Source: Cytophagales bacterium (GTDB taxonomy: Bacteria; Bacteroidota; Bacteroidia; Cytophagales; Flammeovirgaceae). From it: a stretch of 64,000 nucleotides of DNA. The stretch spans positions 372,001 to 436,000 of the forward strand of contig JANWWC010000001.1 of the NCBI GenBank assembly GCA_025056215.1, in the 5' to 3' direction. The notes beneath the pieces were generated by a model, which saw nothing but the letters and a program-made list of their open reading frames with translations, did not search any database and was not told where the DNA came from. Position 1 is the first letter of the stretch. The number at the start of each line of letters is the position of its first letter. The position numbers were made by a program, and so were the translations under genes. Of the stretch, positions 37,052-47,057 are shown one piece after another.

Positions 37052-38713
37052 TTAGAGTGAAACACCTCTTTTCCAAGGAATAAAATCATCTTGTCCGAGT
37101 TGTTGAGCCTTTGTAAGCACTTCGCCATTAGCTACTCTAATACAGAATTCTAAAATTTCTTCTCCTACTTGCTCAATTGTCTTGTCTCCGCTAATGATTC
37201 CACCGCAATCAAGATCGATGATATCGGGCATTCTTTGGGCTAATTGAGAATTAGAAGAAATCTTAATAGTAGCAGCTACAGGATTGCCTGTAGGAGTTCC
37301 TAAACCTGTAGAAAAAATAATAATTTGAGCTCCTGAAGCGGCTAACCCTGTAGTAGATTCTACATCATTACCAGGCGTACAAAGTAAATTTAATCCTGGC
37401 TTAGTCAGTTTTTCTGTATAATCTAACACATCAGTTACAGGAGAAGTACCTCCTTTTTTGGCTGCGCCCGCCGATTTAATGGCGTCGGTAATCAGGCCAT
37501 CTTTGATGTTGCCAGGAGAAGGATTCATATCAAAACCAGCTCCTACTGCTTTAGCTGCTCGTTCATAAGCACGCTGAATGCGAATAAACTTTTCTGCTAC
37601 TTCATCAGATACGGCTCGGTTGATTAAATCCTGCTCTACTCCGCACAACTCAGGAAATTCTGACAGCATTACAGCACCGCCAAGTGCTACTAACAAATCC
37701 GCTGCATAACCCATTGCTGGATTTGCTGAAATTCCTGAAAAACCATCGGACGCACCGCACTCTAAGCCAAATACTAACTTAGATAAAGGAGCCGGACGGC
37801 GAACTGATTTTTCATTCACCTCAATCAACTGTGCAAAAGTTTTTTTCATCGCATCAGAAAGCAACTTTTCTTCTGATGAATACGACTGTTGCTCAAACAC
37901 GAGCAGAGGCTTGTTAAAAGAAGCATCTCTTTTTTTGATTTCCTTCTCCAAAATTTCTACTTGAGCGTGTTGGCAACCTAAACTTAAAACTGTTGCACCT
38001 GCTACGTTAGGATGCGTAATATATCCAGCCAACAAAGCACACAATGTATTAGAGTCTTCTCGTGTTCCACCACAACCGCCTTGATGAATTAAAAACTTAA
38101 TGCCATCAATATTAGGAAACAATCTTTCTGTTTTGTCTTGTACTTCTGTAATGTCAAATTCTGCTTCTAAGACCGCTGTAGCTGAGCCTTTTTGCTTATA
38201 AAGCGAAGAAAGTTTCTTACTTAATAAATAATATTTATCTGATTTTGCATAACCAAGCTCTTTTTCAAAAGCATTTTTGATTACCATCAGGTTTCGGTTT
38301 TCACAAAATACCATTGGAACAAAAATCCAATAATTATGCGTACCGACACTTCCGTCTGCCCGATGATAACCGTTAAAAGTTCTCCCTACAAAACGCGAAA
38401 CATCAGGTTTTTGCCAAGTGTAATTGCCTGCTCTTCCGTGAAATTCTTCAGCAGCATGAACCAAATTTTTTACTGTAATAATTCCTCCTCTTCGAATAGG
38501 TTCTTGAGCGCGCCCTACTAACACGCCATACATGATAACAGGGTCGTTTGGAGCAAAATCTTTTGCTGCAAACTTATGTTTTTGAGGGACATCATCTATT
38601 AGGGTGTAAGATTGTCCTTCTAACTCTAGTGTCTCGCCTTTTTTAAGGTCTGTAAGTGCTACGATAATGTTATCAGCAGGGTGAACTTTTAACACTTTTC
38701 TTTTCATCTTCAT
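37052..38713 (-). CDS. uxaA: Altronate dehydratase (UxaA)
   Basis: A 553-residue enzyme with an N-terminal SAF domain (about 1-95) and a C-terminal altronate/galactarate dehydratase domain. Motifs include GCGGTREDSN, SLGCQHAQVE and LECGASDGFSGISANPAMGY, with Cys residues for the metal. It dehydrates D-altronate to 2-keto-3-deoxygluconate in galacturonate breakdown. The upstream MoxR gene ends 3 nt before it, so they share a transcript. Tagaturonate reductase and uronate isomerase, which act before UxaA, are not nearby. Confidence 0.93.
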   Translation of the reverse strand: MKMKRKVLKVHPADNIIVALTDLKKGETLELEGQSYTLIDDVPQKHKFAAKDFAPNDPVIMYGVLVGRAQEPIRRGGIITVKNLVHAAEEFHGRAGNYTWQKPDVSRFVGRTFNGYHRADGSVGTHNYWIFVPMVFCENRNLMVIKNAFEKELGYAKSDKYYLLSKKLSSLYKQKGSATAVLEAEFDITEVQDKTERLFPNIDGIKFLIHQGGCGGTREDSNTLCALLAGYITHPNVAGATVLSLGCQHAQVEILEKEIKKRDASFNKPLLVFEQQSYSSEEKLLSDAMKKTFAQLIEVNEKSVRRPAPLSKLVFGLECGASDGFSGISANPAMGYAADLLVALGGAVMLSEFPELCGVEQDLINRAVSDEVAEKFIRIQRAYERAAKAVGAGFDMNPSPGNIKDGLITDAIKSAGAAKKGGTSPVTDVLDYTEKLTKPGLNLLCTPGNDVESTTGLAASGAQIIIFSTGLGTPTGNPVAATIKISSNSQLAQRMPDIIDLDCGGIISGDKTIEQVGEEILEFCIRVANGEVLTKAQQLGQDDFIPWKRGVSL

Positions 38714-38716
38714 ATA

Positions 38717-39691
38717 TTATTTATTGATGCGAACTTTTTGTAGAATGCTTTCAACAATTTGCTTAGAGGTGACACCATCAGCTTCTGCTTCATAATTTAA
38801 AATAATGCGATGATTGAGAACATCATAAGCAACTTCTTTAATGTCTTCTGGAATTACATAATTTCTGCCATGCAAGTACGCAATTGCTTTGGCTGCACGA
38901 TGCATGTTAATGCTGGCACGAGGAGAAGCTCCAAAACGCAGATACTCCGCTTCTTTTTTTAATCCATACTCTAAAGGGCGGCGTGTTGCAAAGATAATTT
39001 CAATAATGTACTCTTCCAACGAAGGTGCTATATTTACTGCATTGATTTCATCGCGTATAGTAAAAATGTCTGCTTTAGACAGAATAGGGTTTAATTGCGC
39101 TTTAAAGGAAACGTTCGACATGCGACGCATCACTTCTAACTCTGACTTTTTATCGGGATAGTCTACGAAAATTTTTAACATAAATCTATCTACCTGCGCT
39201 TCAGGGAGAGGATAAGTTCCTTCTTGATCCACAGGGTTTTGAGTAGCCATCACCAAAAAAGGCGCATCGAGTTTATAAGTAGTTTCGCCAATGGTTACCT
39301 GTTTTTCTTGCATAGCTTCCAACAAAGCAGCTTGCACTTTAGCAGGTGAGCGGTTAATTTCGTCTGCCAAAATCAGGTTTGCAAAAATAGGTCCTTTTTT
39401 TACTTCAAATTTGCTTTCTCGTTGGTTATAAATCATGGTTCCAATCAAATCAGCAGGAAGTAAGTCGGGCGTAAATTGGATACGCTTAAAATCAAGTTGT
39501 AGGACATTGGCTAATGTGCTAACAGTGAGCGTTTTAGCTAATCCAGGGACTCCTTCAAACAATAAGTGCCCGTTGGTAAATAGCCCGATAAGCAAGCGAT
39601 TAATCATGTACTCCTGCCCTACTACTACTTTAGAAATTTCGGCAGTAACCTGACTAATTTTTTCTTGTAGTTCGGTTGTATGCGCCATCAT
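38717..39691 (-). CDS. MoxR-family AAA+ ATPase
   Basis: A 324-residue MoxR ATPase: GVPGLAKT (Walker A), LADEINRSPAKVQAALLEAMQ (Walker B and sensor region), MATQNPVDQEGTYPLPEAQVDRF and a C-terminal lid. MoxR proteins act as chaperones that mature other proteins, often with VWA-domain partners encoded downstream. No such partner follows here; the next genes are uxaA and kduI. It starts at either of two adjacent ATG codons. The upstream gene is radA, 61 nt away. Confidence 0.92.
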   Translation of the reverse strand: MMAHTTELQEKISQVTAEISKVVVGQEYMINRLLIGLFTNGHLLFEGVPGLAKTLTVSTLANVLQLDFKRIQFTPDLLPADLIGTMIYNQRESKFEVKKGPIFANLILADEINRSPAKVQAALLEAMQEKQVTIGETTYKLDAPFLVMATQNPVDQEGTYPLPEAQVDRFMLKIFVDYPDKKSELEVMRRMSNVSFKAQLNPILSKADIFTIRDEINAVNIAPSLEEYIIEIIFATRRPLEYGLKKEAEYLRFGASPRASINMHRAAKAIAYLHGRNYVIPEDIKEVAYDVLNHRIILNYEAEADGVTSKQIVESILQKVRINK

Positions 39692-39752
39692 ATTCTATTT
39701 AAGTCAAACATTGTTGCAATATTACGCTTTTTCCTTTGCAAGTAAGCAATCC

Positions 39753-41147
39753 TTATAAAGTATTAAAAAGTTTGCGAACGATATCTTCTAAAGTTCCTAC
39801 TAAATGCAAGGTAATCGAGAGATTAGAAAGCGCATTTTTAAGATTATATTTAGAAATATACATATCAGTAAATCCAAGTTTTTGAGCTTCTGCAATGCGT
39901 TGCTCAATGCGGCTCACAGCGCGTATTTCTCCACCTAATCCCACTTCTCCTGCAAAACAAAAACGATTAGGGATTACTATATCTTCATAAGAAGAAATTA
40001 TCGAAACTGCTACTGCTAAATCGATGGCAGGGTCTTCAACCTTAATACCTCCTGTAATATTCAAAAATACGTCATTTGCATAAAGCTTATAGCCTCCTCT
40101 TTTTTCCAAAACAGCCAAAAGCATGTTTAAGCGCTTAGCATCAAAACCATTAGGGGTGCGTTGTGGAGTTCCATAAACAGAAGCACTTACAAGTGATTGT
40201 ACTTCTATTAAAAGAGGGCGATTACCTTCCAAGGTTGCCCCAACCGTAATACCACTAAGCGCTTCATCTCGCTGCGAAAGTAAAATCTCTGAGGGATTTT
40301 TTACTTGTTTTAATCCATTTCCGCACATTTCATAAATTCCAAGTTCGGATGTCGAACCAAATCGATTTTTCACGGTGCGCAATACGCGATAACTCAAATG
40401 TCTATCTCCTTCAAAATGAAGAACTGTATCAACCATGTGCTCTAATACTTTCGGACCTGCAAGTGAGCCTTCTTTTGTAATATGACCAATCATAAAAATA
40501 GATGTATGAGTCTGCTTACCAAAGCTGATGAGCTCAGCAGCACACTCTCGCACTTGCGAAACACTGCCTGCCGCTGATTCAAGATAGGAGGATGTAAGAG
40601 TCTGAATAGAATCTACAATCAGAAGATGAGGTTGAACAATTTCAGCTTGTGCGAAAATATTTTGGGTATTGGTCTCTGTAAGAATAAAGCAATTATCTGA
40701 CGTAATCCCTAACCTTTCAGCGCGCATTTTGATTTGTTGTTCGCTTTCTTCCCCTGATACATATAAAACTCTCTGAGAAGAGAGCATCAAAGCAATTTGA
40801 AGCATAAGAGTAGATTTTCCAATACCAGGCTCTCCTCCAATTAATACAATGCTGCCTGGCATAATTCCACCTCCTAACACGCGATTAAGTTCTTCGTCGG
40901 GCGTATAAATGCGATGTTGGTCTGCATAATCGATTTCTGAGAGACGATGAGGTTTTGCGCTTAACTTAGAATTTCCTTCCGCGTAGTTGCTGCGTGGCTT
41001 CCAACTACCTCTATGAGAAGAGTCGGAATTTAGCTTTTCTTCTACAAAAGAGTTCCAACTTCCACAGGAAGGGCATTTCCCCAACCATTTTATCGACTCA
41101 TAGCCGCATTCTTGGCAAAAAAATGAAGTCTTGATTTTTTTCAACAT
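39753..41147 (-). CDS. radA: DNA repair protein RadA (Sms)
   Basis: A 464-residue RadA. It has an N-terminal zinc finger (C11, C14, C25, C28), Walker A in GGEPGIGKST (Lys111), the RadA-specific KNRFGST motif, and a C-terminal Lon-like domain (FAGEVGLGGEIRAV). RadA is a hexameric branch-migration helicase acting with RecA in recombination. The gene starts 2 nt after the stop of the LamG-OmpA gene, so they are one transcript, although the functions look unrelated. Confidence 0.96.
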   Translation of the reverse strand: MLKKIKTSFFCQECGYESIKWLGKCPSCGSWNSFVEEKLNSDSSHRGSWKPRSNYAEGNSKLSAKPHRLSEIDYADQHRIYTPDEELNRVLGGGIMPGSIVLIGGEPGIGKSTLMLQIALMLSSQRVLYVSGEESEQQIKMRAERLGITSDNCFILTETNTQNIFAQAEIVQPHLLIVDSIQTLTSSYLESAAGSVSQVRECAAELISFGKQTHTSIFMIGHITKEGSLAGPKVLEHMVDTVLHFEGDRHLSYRVLRTVKNRFGSTSELGIYEMCGNGLKQVKNPSEILLSQRDEALSGITVGATLEGNRPLLIEVQSLVSASVYGTPQRTPNGFDAKRLNMLLAVLEKRGGYKLYANDVFLNITGGIKVEDPAIDLAVAVSIISSYEDIVIPNRFCFAGEVGLGGEIRAVSRIEQRIAEAQKLGFTDMYISKYNLKNALSNLSITLHLVGTLEDIVRKLFNTL

Positions 41148-41149
41148 CG

Positions 41150-42517
41150 CTATTTTTCCAGTATGACAATTTCAACACGGCGATTAAGTTGCCTTCCTTC
41201 TTCTGTATCGTTAGTAGCTACTGGTTGTGCCTCTCCATATCCCTTTGCAACCACTTTAGAAGAAGAAATTTTTTTGTTTACTAAATAAGCTTTTACAGCA
41301 TCAGCGCGTTGTTGAGAAAGACGCTTGTTGTAATCATCAGAGCCTTTGCTATCTGTATGACCTGCTACTTCTATTTTTAATTTCGGATAACGTTCAAATA
41401 ACTTTACTAGTCTATTTAGCTCGTATTGCGAGCGAGGTCGCAAGGTAGCTTTGTCGAAATCAAAAAAGATATTGTTGAGTCGCAATTTTTCTCCTACTTC
41501 CAAAGGTACTAAGTAAAGGTTGCGACGAACTACGCTAAAAGGCTGCAAGTTTTCAGTTTGAATATTTTCGTTCAGAGACAAGTAATTTTCTTTAACAGCG
41601 TACAAAGCGTATTCACCACCTACAGATAATTTCAGCTTAAATTGATTGCTTTCTTGGGTGTTCATTCTTGCAACCTCTTCTCCTGTGTCCAAATTTTCAG
41701 CTACTACATCAGCTCCGTTCACGGGAGTGTTTCCCTTAGTACTAAGAACATGTCCTTCTAAAATTATTTGGTTACAAATATCAAATTCCATTTTATAAAG
41801 CTGTGAAACTTCTTCAGCATTCAGGGCACGACTATACAAACGAATATCATCTAAAAATCCTTTAAAAGGACGATTTCTTCCTATTACCTGCCTTCCCACT
41901 TTAAAAGTAACGTCACTGATTCGATTAAATCCTTTTCCATGCTGTTTGGCTGTATTGTCTAATTTTCCATTGATATAAAGATTGAGTGTTCCGTCAGGAG
42001 TCCACGTTCCTACTACGTGTGTCCACTCGTTCAAAATCAAGTTTGTACGGCTAAAAATTCCTTCTTCATCAGTTCCTTGTGAAGCAACTACAAAAACTGC
42101 CTTTCCTTCTGCATTGATAAACAAAGCAAACTGGTCTTTTTTATTGTCAAACGCCCAACGCCCTGCTATCATGGCAAGCCCTACGAAAGAAAGTGATTTA
42201 GGATGTATCCACGCTGAAATGGTCAATCCATTGTAAAGATTTTGAAAAATAGGAGAAGAAGGTGTTTCGATGTAATCGTCTTCACCATCGAATGCAAAAG
42301 AAGCAAACCCACATCTTCCTTCTTGAACAGCTGCCCCTTGCAACAAATTGCCATGAAGTGCCGACGATGATACATCTTTTGCTTGATTATCAGCGTTGTA
42401 ATAAAGTATAAGTCCACGCCTCAAATCTGGTTTAGTAGAAGGCAATGTCTTTTTTTGGGCAGACAATTTTCCTAAAAAACATATTAAACAATAAGTTATT
42501 AACGCGAGAAATTTCAT
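41150..42517 (-). CDS. LamG and OmpA-domain exported protein
   Basis: A 455-residue protein with a signal peptide (cleavage near KLSAQ). A LamG/concanavalin-like domain covers about 30-245 (GEDDYIETPSSP, GLTISAWIHP, GFLDDIRLYSRALNAEEV). A carboxypeptidase-regulatory-like beta domain follows (about 250-330), then an OmpA C-terminal domain (about 340-455) with the peptidoglycan-binding pattern GHTDSKGSDDYNKRLSQQRA. It should be anchored to peptidoglycan in the periplasm or outer membrane and bind a glycan or protein through LamG. The partner is unknown. radA follows 2 nt later. Confidence 0.85.
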   Translation of the reverse strand: MKFLALITYCLICFLGKLSAQKKTLPSTKPDLRRGLILYYNADNQAKDVSSSALHGNLLQGAAVQEGRCGFASFAFDGEDDYIETPSSPIFQNLYNGLTISAWIHPKSLSFVGLAMIAGRWAFDNKKDQFALFINAEGKAVFVVASQGTDEEGIFSRTNLILNEWTHVVGTWTPDGTLNLYINGKLDNTAKQHGKGFNRISDVTFKVGRQVIGRNRPFKGFLDDIRLYSRALNAEEVSQLYKMEFDICNQIILEGHVLSTKGNTPVNGADVVAENLDTGEEVARMNTQESNQFKLKLSVGGEYALYAVKENYLSLNENIQTENLQPFSVVRRNLYLVPLEVGEKLRLNNIFFDFDKATLRPRSQYELNRLVKLFERYPKLKIEVAGHTDSKGSDDYNKRLSQQRADAVKAYLVNKKISSSKVVAKGYGEAQPVATNDTEEGRQLNRRVEIVILEK

Positions 42518-42610
42518 AGTTTTGATTGTTTACGCTGACAAGTTTAAAAATTATTTTTGGTTTTCCTATTCCCTTGAAATATTTATCTTAGGGTTTATAA
42601 AATCAACAAA

Positions 42611-44323
42611 ATGAAATTCATATTATTGATTGGATTTACCATACTGTTCCAAAAAGCGAACGCACAACCAGGAAATTTCATTACAAAATGGTATTTCGAT
42701 AGTTCAGCATCAACTCTCAGATTCTATGCTCTTACTACGGGTCCAGTAAATTATACGTGGTTCACTTCTTCAGGGAACAGCGGCAATGGAACTTTCTCCC
42801 AAACCACAATAGGAATGGTTACACTTGCAGGAATTACTACTACCTCTCATGATACTCTCACGCTCAGCATCTCGCCAACTCATCTTAAAAGATTTGCTAA
42901 TATGCATTTTCATTCTTCTATTGTTTTGCAAAATCCCGATGCTTCCAAACTAATTGATGTCACGCAATGGGGAAATGTGTTATGGAGCAGCATGGCAAAT
43001 GCTTTTGCTGGATGTATTAATCTGAAAATTTCTGCTACCGATGCTCCTAATCTCACAAACGTTTCGAGCATGAGCTATATGTTTGCAGGTGCCACCTCCC
43101 TAAACCAGCCTATAAATCATTGGAATGTTAGCAACGTAGCCGATATGAGTGGAACATTTGCTTATGCTACTTCTTTTAATCAACCTTTGAATAATTGGAA
43201 CACGAGTAACGTAACCGAAATGAACCGAATGTTTGCCCATGCTATTTCTTTTAACCAACCATTAAATAACTGGAATGTGAGTAATGTAATCGATATGAGT
43301 AATATGTTCGACAGCGCTGTTTCTTTCAATCAATCGTTAGGCAATTGGAAATTACATTCAAATGTAAATTTAACACACCTACTCAATAAAAGCGGTATGG
43401 ATTGCTTCCATTACTCTGCTACTCTTTCAGGGTGGGCAAATTCTCCAAGTACTCCTTCTAACCGAACGTTAGGAGCAAGTGGCCTAAAGTATAGCCCAAG
43501 CGCTACTGCTTGGCGAAACGCACTTATTGCAAAAAATTGGACAATTTATGGGGATGAAATGGCTTCTGATGTTTGTTATCCTATCACTATATGGAATGGC
43601 TTTGCTTGGAGCAATGGAGTTCCTAACCATAACCTAAAAGCTATCATCGACGGAAATTTTTATACACAATTTCATGGAAATATTACAGCAGCGCGCATTG
43701 TGATAAACGCTGACGATACCCTCCTCATACATACAAGCGGAAGCGTTGCAGCTACTGATAGCATCGAAAATAACGGAACTATTCTTTCTTGTGAAGGTTC
43801 TATTAACGGAATTATAAAAGGAAATCATCCTATCGTTGCTTCACTTCCTTTAATTACTGTCCATCCTACTCATCAAATTGTTGCACCAAATTCAACTGCT
43901 ACTTTCAGCGTAGTAGCACTAGGAAATTTTTTGAAATACGAATGGAAACAAGCAGGCAATACAGTAGGAGAAAACTCAGCTTACTATACCACACCGCCTA
44001 CCACTCTTGCAGATAACGGGAAAAAGTACTCCGTAATAGTTTCTAATTTCTGCGGAAATACTGTTTCTGACACCGCTATTCTCAATGTCGAAATTCCTGC
44101 AAAAATTTTAAAAGAAGATCATCACTTCACATCAGCATTGAGCTACTTTGTGAATAAAACAATTTATACAGAGTGTAACTCACCTTGCGAAATATTTGTA
44201 TACAACTCAAGTGGACATTTTATAGGCAAAGGAGCTACCGTATCAGTAAATAATCCAGGGATTTACATAATAAAAATTCTTACAGAAAAATATCAAGTAC
44301 AGAACAAGATACTAATAGAATAG
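42611..44323 (+). CDS. Exported DUF285 (BspA-like) repeat protein
   Basis: A 570-residue protein with a signal peptide (cleavage near ANAQ). Residues about 130-260 carry four DUF285 repeats with the motif WN(V/T)SNVxxMxxMF and FNQPLNNW, as in the surface repeats of Mycoplasma and Bacteroidota proteins. An Ig-like domain follows (about 410-495, HPTHQIVAPNSTATFSVVA). The last 70 residues look like a diverged T9SS sorting domain (EIFVYNSSGHFIGKG, PGIYIIKI) without the usual PNP motif. A surface location and binding role are inferred. The gene is divergent from the LamG-OmpA gene with 93 nt between them. Confidence 0.75.
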   Translation: MKFILLIGFTILFQKANAQPGNFITKWYFDSSASTLRFYALTTGPVNYTWFTSSGNSGNGTFSQTTIGMVTLAGITTTSHDTLTLSISPTHLKRFANMHFHSSIVLQNPDASKLIDVTQWGNVLWSSMANAFAGCINLKISATDAPNLTNVSSMSYMFAGATSLNQPINHWNVSNVADMSGTFAYATSFNQPLNNWNTSNVTEMNRMFAHAISFNQPLNNWNVSNVIDMSNMFDSAVSFNQSLGNWKLHSNVNLTHLLNKSGMDCFHYSATLSGWANSPSTPSNRTLGASGLKYSPSATAWRNALIAKNWTIYGDEMASDVCYPITIWNGFAWSNGVPNHNLKAIIDGNFYTQFHGNITAARIVINADDTLLIHTSGSVAATDSIENNGTILSCEGSINGIIKGNHPIVASLPLITVHPTHQIVAPNSTATFSVVALGNFLKYEWKQAGNTVGENSAYYTTPPTTLADNGKKYSVIVSNFCGNTVSDTAILNVEIPAKILKEDHHFTSALSYFVNKTIYTECNSPCEIFVYNSSGHFIGKGATVSVNNPGIYIIKILTEKYQVQNKILIE

Positions 44324-44595
44324 AACTAAGCGCAGCTATTGTTTTAACAATAAAAGCCACATTACTGCTCAAACAAAAATAAGCTACTTTCCAAAATTGA
44401 TTGCAAATTCAGTATAACTTTTAAAAGAAAGTATAATTGCTTCAAGAATTCTCGCTGATACTTTTTAAAATCAACTACTAATATATTCTAGAAAAGTTGT
44501 AAGAAAAACTGTAAGCTAATAACTTCGTAAGGCGATATAAAAACTTTCGCTTTTCAGTATTAAAAAAGTAGTTTTTTCGCTAATTTTTTAGAACA

Positions 44596-46014
44596 ATGAT
44601 GATGGATTTTATCCGAATGCTCTTTGTATTACTTTACTTTTTACCTTATGCCTATTCACAAAAATACATTTCTACCCGAACTTTAGTAGCAGAAAAATCA
44701 GGAGGAATTCAAAATCTTAGGTTTAGTCCTGACGGCAAATGGATTGCAGGGGCAGGCAGAAACGGAGATGTTTATGTGTGGGAGGTAGAATCTGGGAATT
44801 TGAAATATCGCTTAAAAGGTCATGTCGATGGACTCACTGAGGTTACATTTAGTAAAAGCGGAAGATTATTAGGTTCTTCTTCTGCTGATGGGAGTGTACG
44901 CGTATGGAACATGAAAGATGGTAGCTTAGAAGGAGTTTATCTCAACGAGCCTTTCATGGTATTTGATCCTAAAAAACCCAAGGATACCATTACTCTCATT
45001 TCTGTTTCTTTTGTCGTATTTTCTCCAGATGAACAATACGTTTTATTTGGAGGAGATAATGGCTATGTCATGAAGGCACAACTCGGCAAAAACGAAAATG
45101 GGAAGCCACAAAAAGCTAAAAGATTAGCCAGCACAAACCCTAAAGAAGGTTGGTATACAACCATTACAGGAGGATGTATCACCCCCGATGAAAAACATTT
45201 GATTGTTTCAGTAGGAAATTATTTGCCTACTATCAACATTGAAACAGGACAAATTACTTCCGCATTTTTGTATCCACATCAGGCACTTAACGATGTGGCC
45301 GAAGGACCTGATAAAAATTCTGTTGCAAGTTGGAGCTATGACGGGAAAGTAACCATTTGGAGTTATCCCAAAGGAGATATCATCAAACAAATCCAGGCTT
45401 CTAAACCTGAAAACTACAGCGGCGCTGCTTTTTCATCAGATGGAAAATATCTTATTACAGGAGTCTGGGACAACCATGCAAGAGTATGGGACTGGAAAAA
45501 AGACAGCGTAGTAGCTATTTTAGAAGGACATACAGCCATCGTAAGGATTTGCAGAGCCAATCCCAAGAATCCACAAATGTTTGCTACAGCAAGCTACGAC
45601 GGCACAATACGCATTTGGGAACCTGAAACTGTTATCTCTCAAATCAAATTTCAAAGTGAAGTTGCAACGCCAGGTAAAGCATTTGAACTTAAAAAAATTC
45701 AGTTTCAACAAAGCAGCTATGAACTATTAGCAGATTACTACGATGAACTAGATGAAATTGTAAAAATTCTTCAAAAGAACCCTTATCTAAAAATCAGAAT
45801 CCATGGACATACAGATAATGTAGGCAACCCAATGCTCAATAAGACGCTTTCCGAAAGACGCGCTATTACTGTAAAAAATTATCTCACTGAAAGAGGTATC
45901 GATAAAGATAGAATTGAAACGATAGGATACGGGGGTGAACGCCCTCGTTATGACAATAGCACAGAAAGTGGAAGAAGTAAAAACAGAAGAATTGAAATCG
46001 AGTTTTTGTATTAA
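44596..46014 (+). CDS. Exported WD40-OmpA fusion protein
   Basis: A 472-residue protein with a signal peptide (cleavage near AYSQ). About residues 30-350 form a seven-blade WD40-type propeller (LRFSPDGKWIAGAGRNGDVYVWE, FATASYDGTIRIWEPE). The C-terminal OmpA domain (about 360-472) has the peptidoglycan-binding pattern HGHTDNVGNPMLNKTLSERRA and ends NRRIEIEF. It should be held to peptidoglycan and present a protein-binding propeller in the periplasm. The exonuclease gene starts 17 nt later. The 272-nt gap upstream contains nothing I can name. Confidence 0.8.
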   Translation: MMMDFIRMLFVLLYFLPYAYSQKYISTRTLVAEKSGGIQNLRFSPDGKWIAGAGRNGDVYVWEVESGNLKYRLKGHVDGLTEVTFSKSGRLLGSSSADGSVRVWNMKDGSLEGVYLNEPFMVFDPKKPKDTITLISVSFVVFSPDEQYVLFGGDNGYVMKAQLGKNENGKPQKAKRLASTNPKEGWYTTITGGCITPDEKHLIVSVGNYLPTINIETGQITSAFLYPHQALNDVAEGPDKNSVASWSYDGKVTIWSYPKGDIIKQIQASKPENYSGAAFSSDGKYLITGVWDNHARVWDWKKDSVVAILEGHTAIVRICRANPKNPQMFATASYDGTIRIWEPETVISQIKFQSEVATPGKAFELKKIQFQQSSYELLADYYDELDEIVKILQKNPYLKIRIHGHTDNVGNPMLNKTLSERRAITVKNYLTERGIDKDRIETIGYGGERPRYDNSTESGRSKNRRIEIEFLY

Positions 46015-46031
46015 ACAGAAACTTGAAAAGT

Positions 46032-47057
46032 ATGCCCCTTTTAGAATTTACTGACAAAGGAATTTTTTGTCCACAAGGAAACTTTTACATAGACCCTTGG
46101 GAAAACGTAGATTACGCTGTTATTACTCATGCTCATGCCGACCATGCCCGCAAAGGAATGAAATACTACTTGGCTCATCATTGGAGCATTCCTATTTTAT
46201 ACCTTCGATTGGGCAAAATAAATGCTCAAGGAGTAGAATACGGAGAAACGATTTATCGAAATGGAGTAAGAGTTACTTTATTTCCTGCTGGACACATTCC
46301 AGGTTCATCGCAAGTATTAGTAGAATACAAAGGAGAGCGCTGGGTAGTTTCAGGAGACTACAAACTCGAAAACGATGAAATTTGTATTCCGTTTGAACCT
46401 GTCAAATGTCATGTGTTCGTCACAGAATCTACTTTTGGTTTGCCCATTTATCAATGGAAACCCCAACAAGTGATATTCGAGGAAATTAATCGATGGTGGC
46501 AATACAACCGAGCCAATGGGAAAACCTCTATTTTGTTAGGGTATGCTCTGGGGAAAGCTCAACGATTGCTCAAAAATTTAAATCCTGCTTTCGGACGCAT
46601 CGGCGTACACGGAAGTGTATGGAATGTCATAGAAAACTCTCCATTTATAAAGTACGAATATCCTATTGAAAAAGTGAGCCCTTCTCAACCCAAAGGCTAC
46701 TGGGACGGCGCCATGATAGTTGCTCCTCCCTCTGCTGATGGCTCTCGATGGTTAAAAAAATTTCAGCCTTACCAAACTGCTTTTGTTTCTGGATGGATGA
46801 GCATTAGAGGAATCAGAAGGCGAAAAGCCACTGACGCCGGTTTTGCACTTTCTGACCACGCCGATTGGAATGGACTTCTTCGCGCTATTCGAGCTACAGA
46901 GGCACAAGAAATATACGTAACTCACGGCTATGCGCACGTACTTGGTAGATATTTGCAAAGTTTAGGATTAAAAGCTTCTGCTGTTAAGACAGAATTCGAA
47001 GGAGAAAGTCTTCATATTCTGCCAAATGAAGAAACAGAAAACGTCGAGATGTCATAA
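46032..47057 (+). CDS. Ligase-associated DNA exonuclease (metallo-beta-lactamase/beta-CASP-like)
   Basis: A 341-residue enzyme of the mRNA 3'-end-processing/SNM1-like group. The metal motif is THAHADHAR, followed by FPAGHIPGSSQV, SGDYKLEND, and late SDHADWNGL and THGYAHVLGRY. In many Bacteroidota and Proteobacteria this gene sits next to an ATP-dependent ligase, an Lhr-like helicase and a phosphoesterase in a DNA-damage set. Here the ligase lies 5.3 kb downstream on the same strand. The ATG at 46032 is used; a TTG three codons earlier is less likely. It overlaps the convergent SDR gene by 6 nt. Confidence 0.88.
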   Translation: MPLLEFTDKGIFCPQGNFYIDPWENVDYAVITHAHADHARKGMKYYLAHHWSIPILYLRLGKINAQGVEYGETIYRNGVRVTLFPAGHIPGSSQVLVEYKGERWVVSGDYKLENDEICIPFEPVKCHVFVTESTFGLPIYQWKPQQVIFEEINRWWQYNRANGKTSILLGYALGKAQRLLKNLNPAFGRIGVHGSVWNVIENSPFIKYEYPIEKVSPSQPKGYWDGAMIVAPPSADGSRWLKKFQPYQTAFVSGWMSIRGIRRRKATDAGFALSDHADWNGLLRAIRATEAQEIYVTHGYAHVLGRYLQSLGLKASAVKTEFEGESLHILPNEETENVEMS

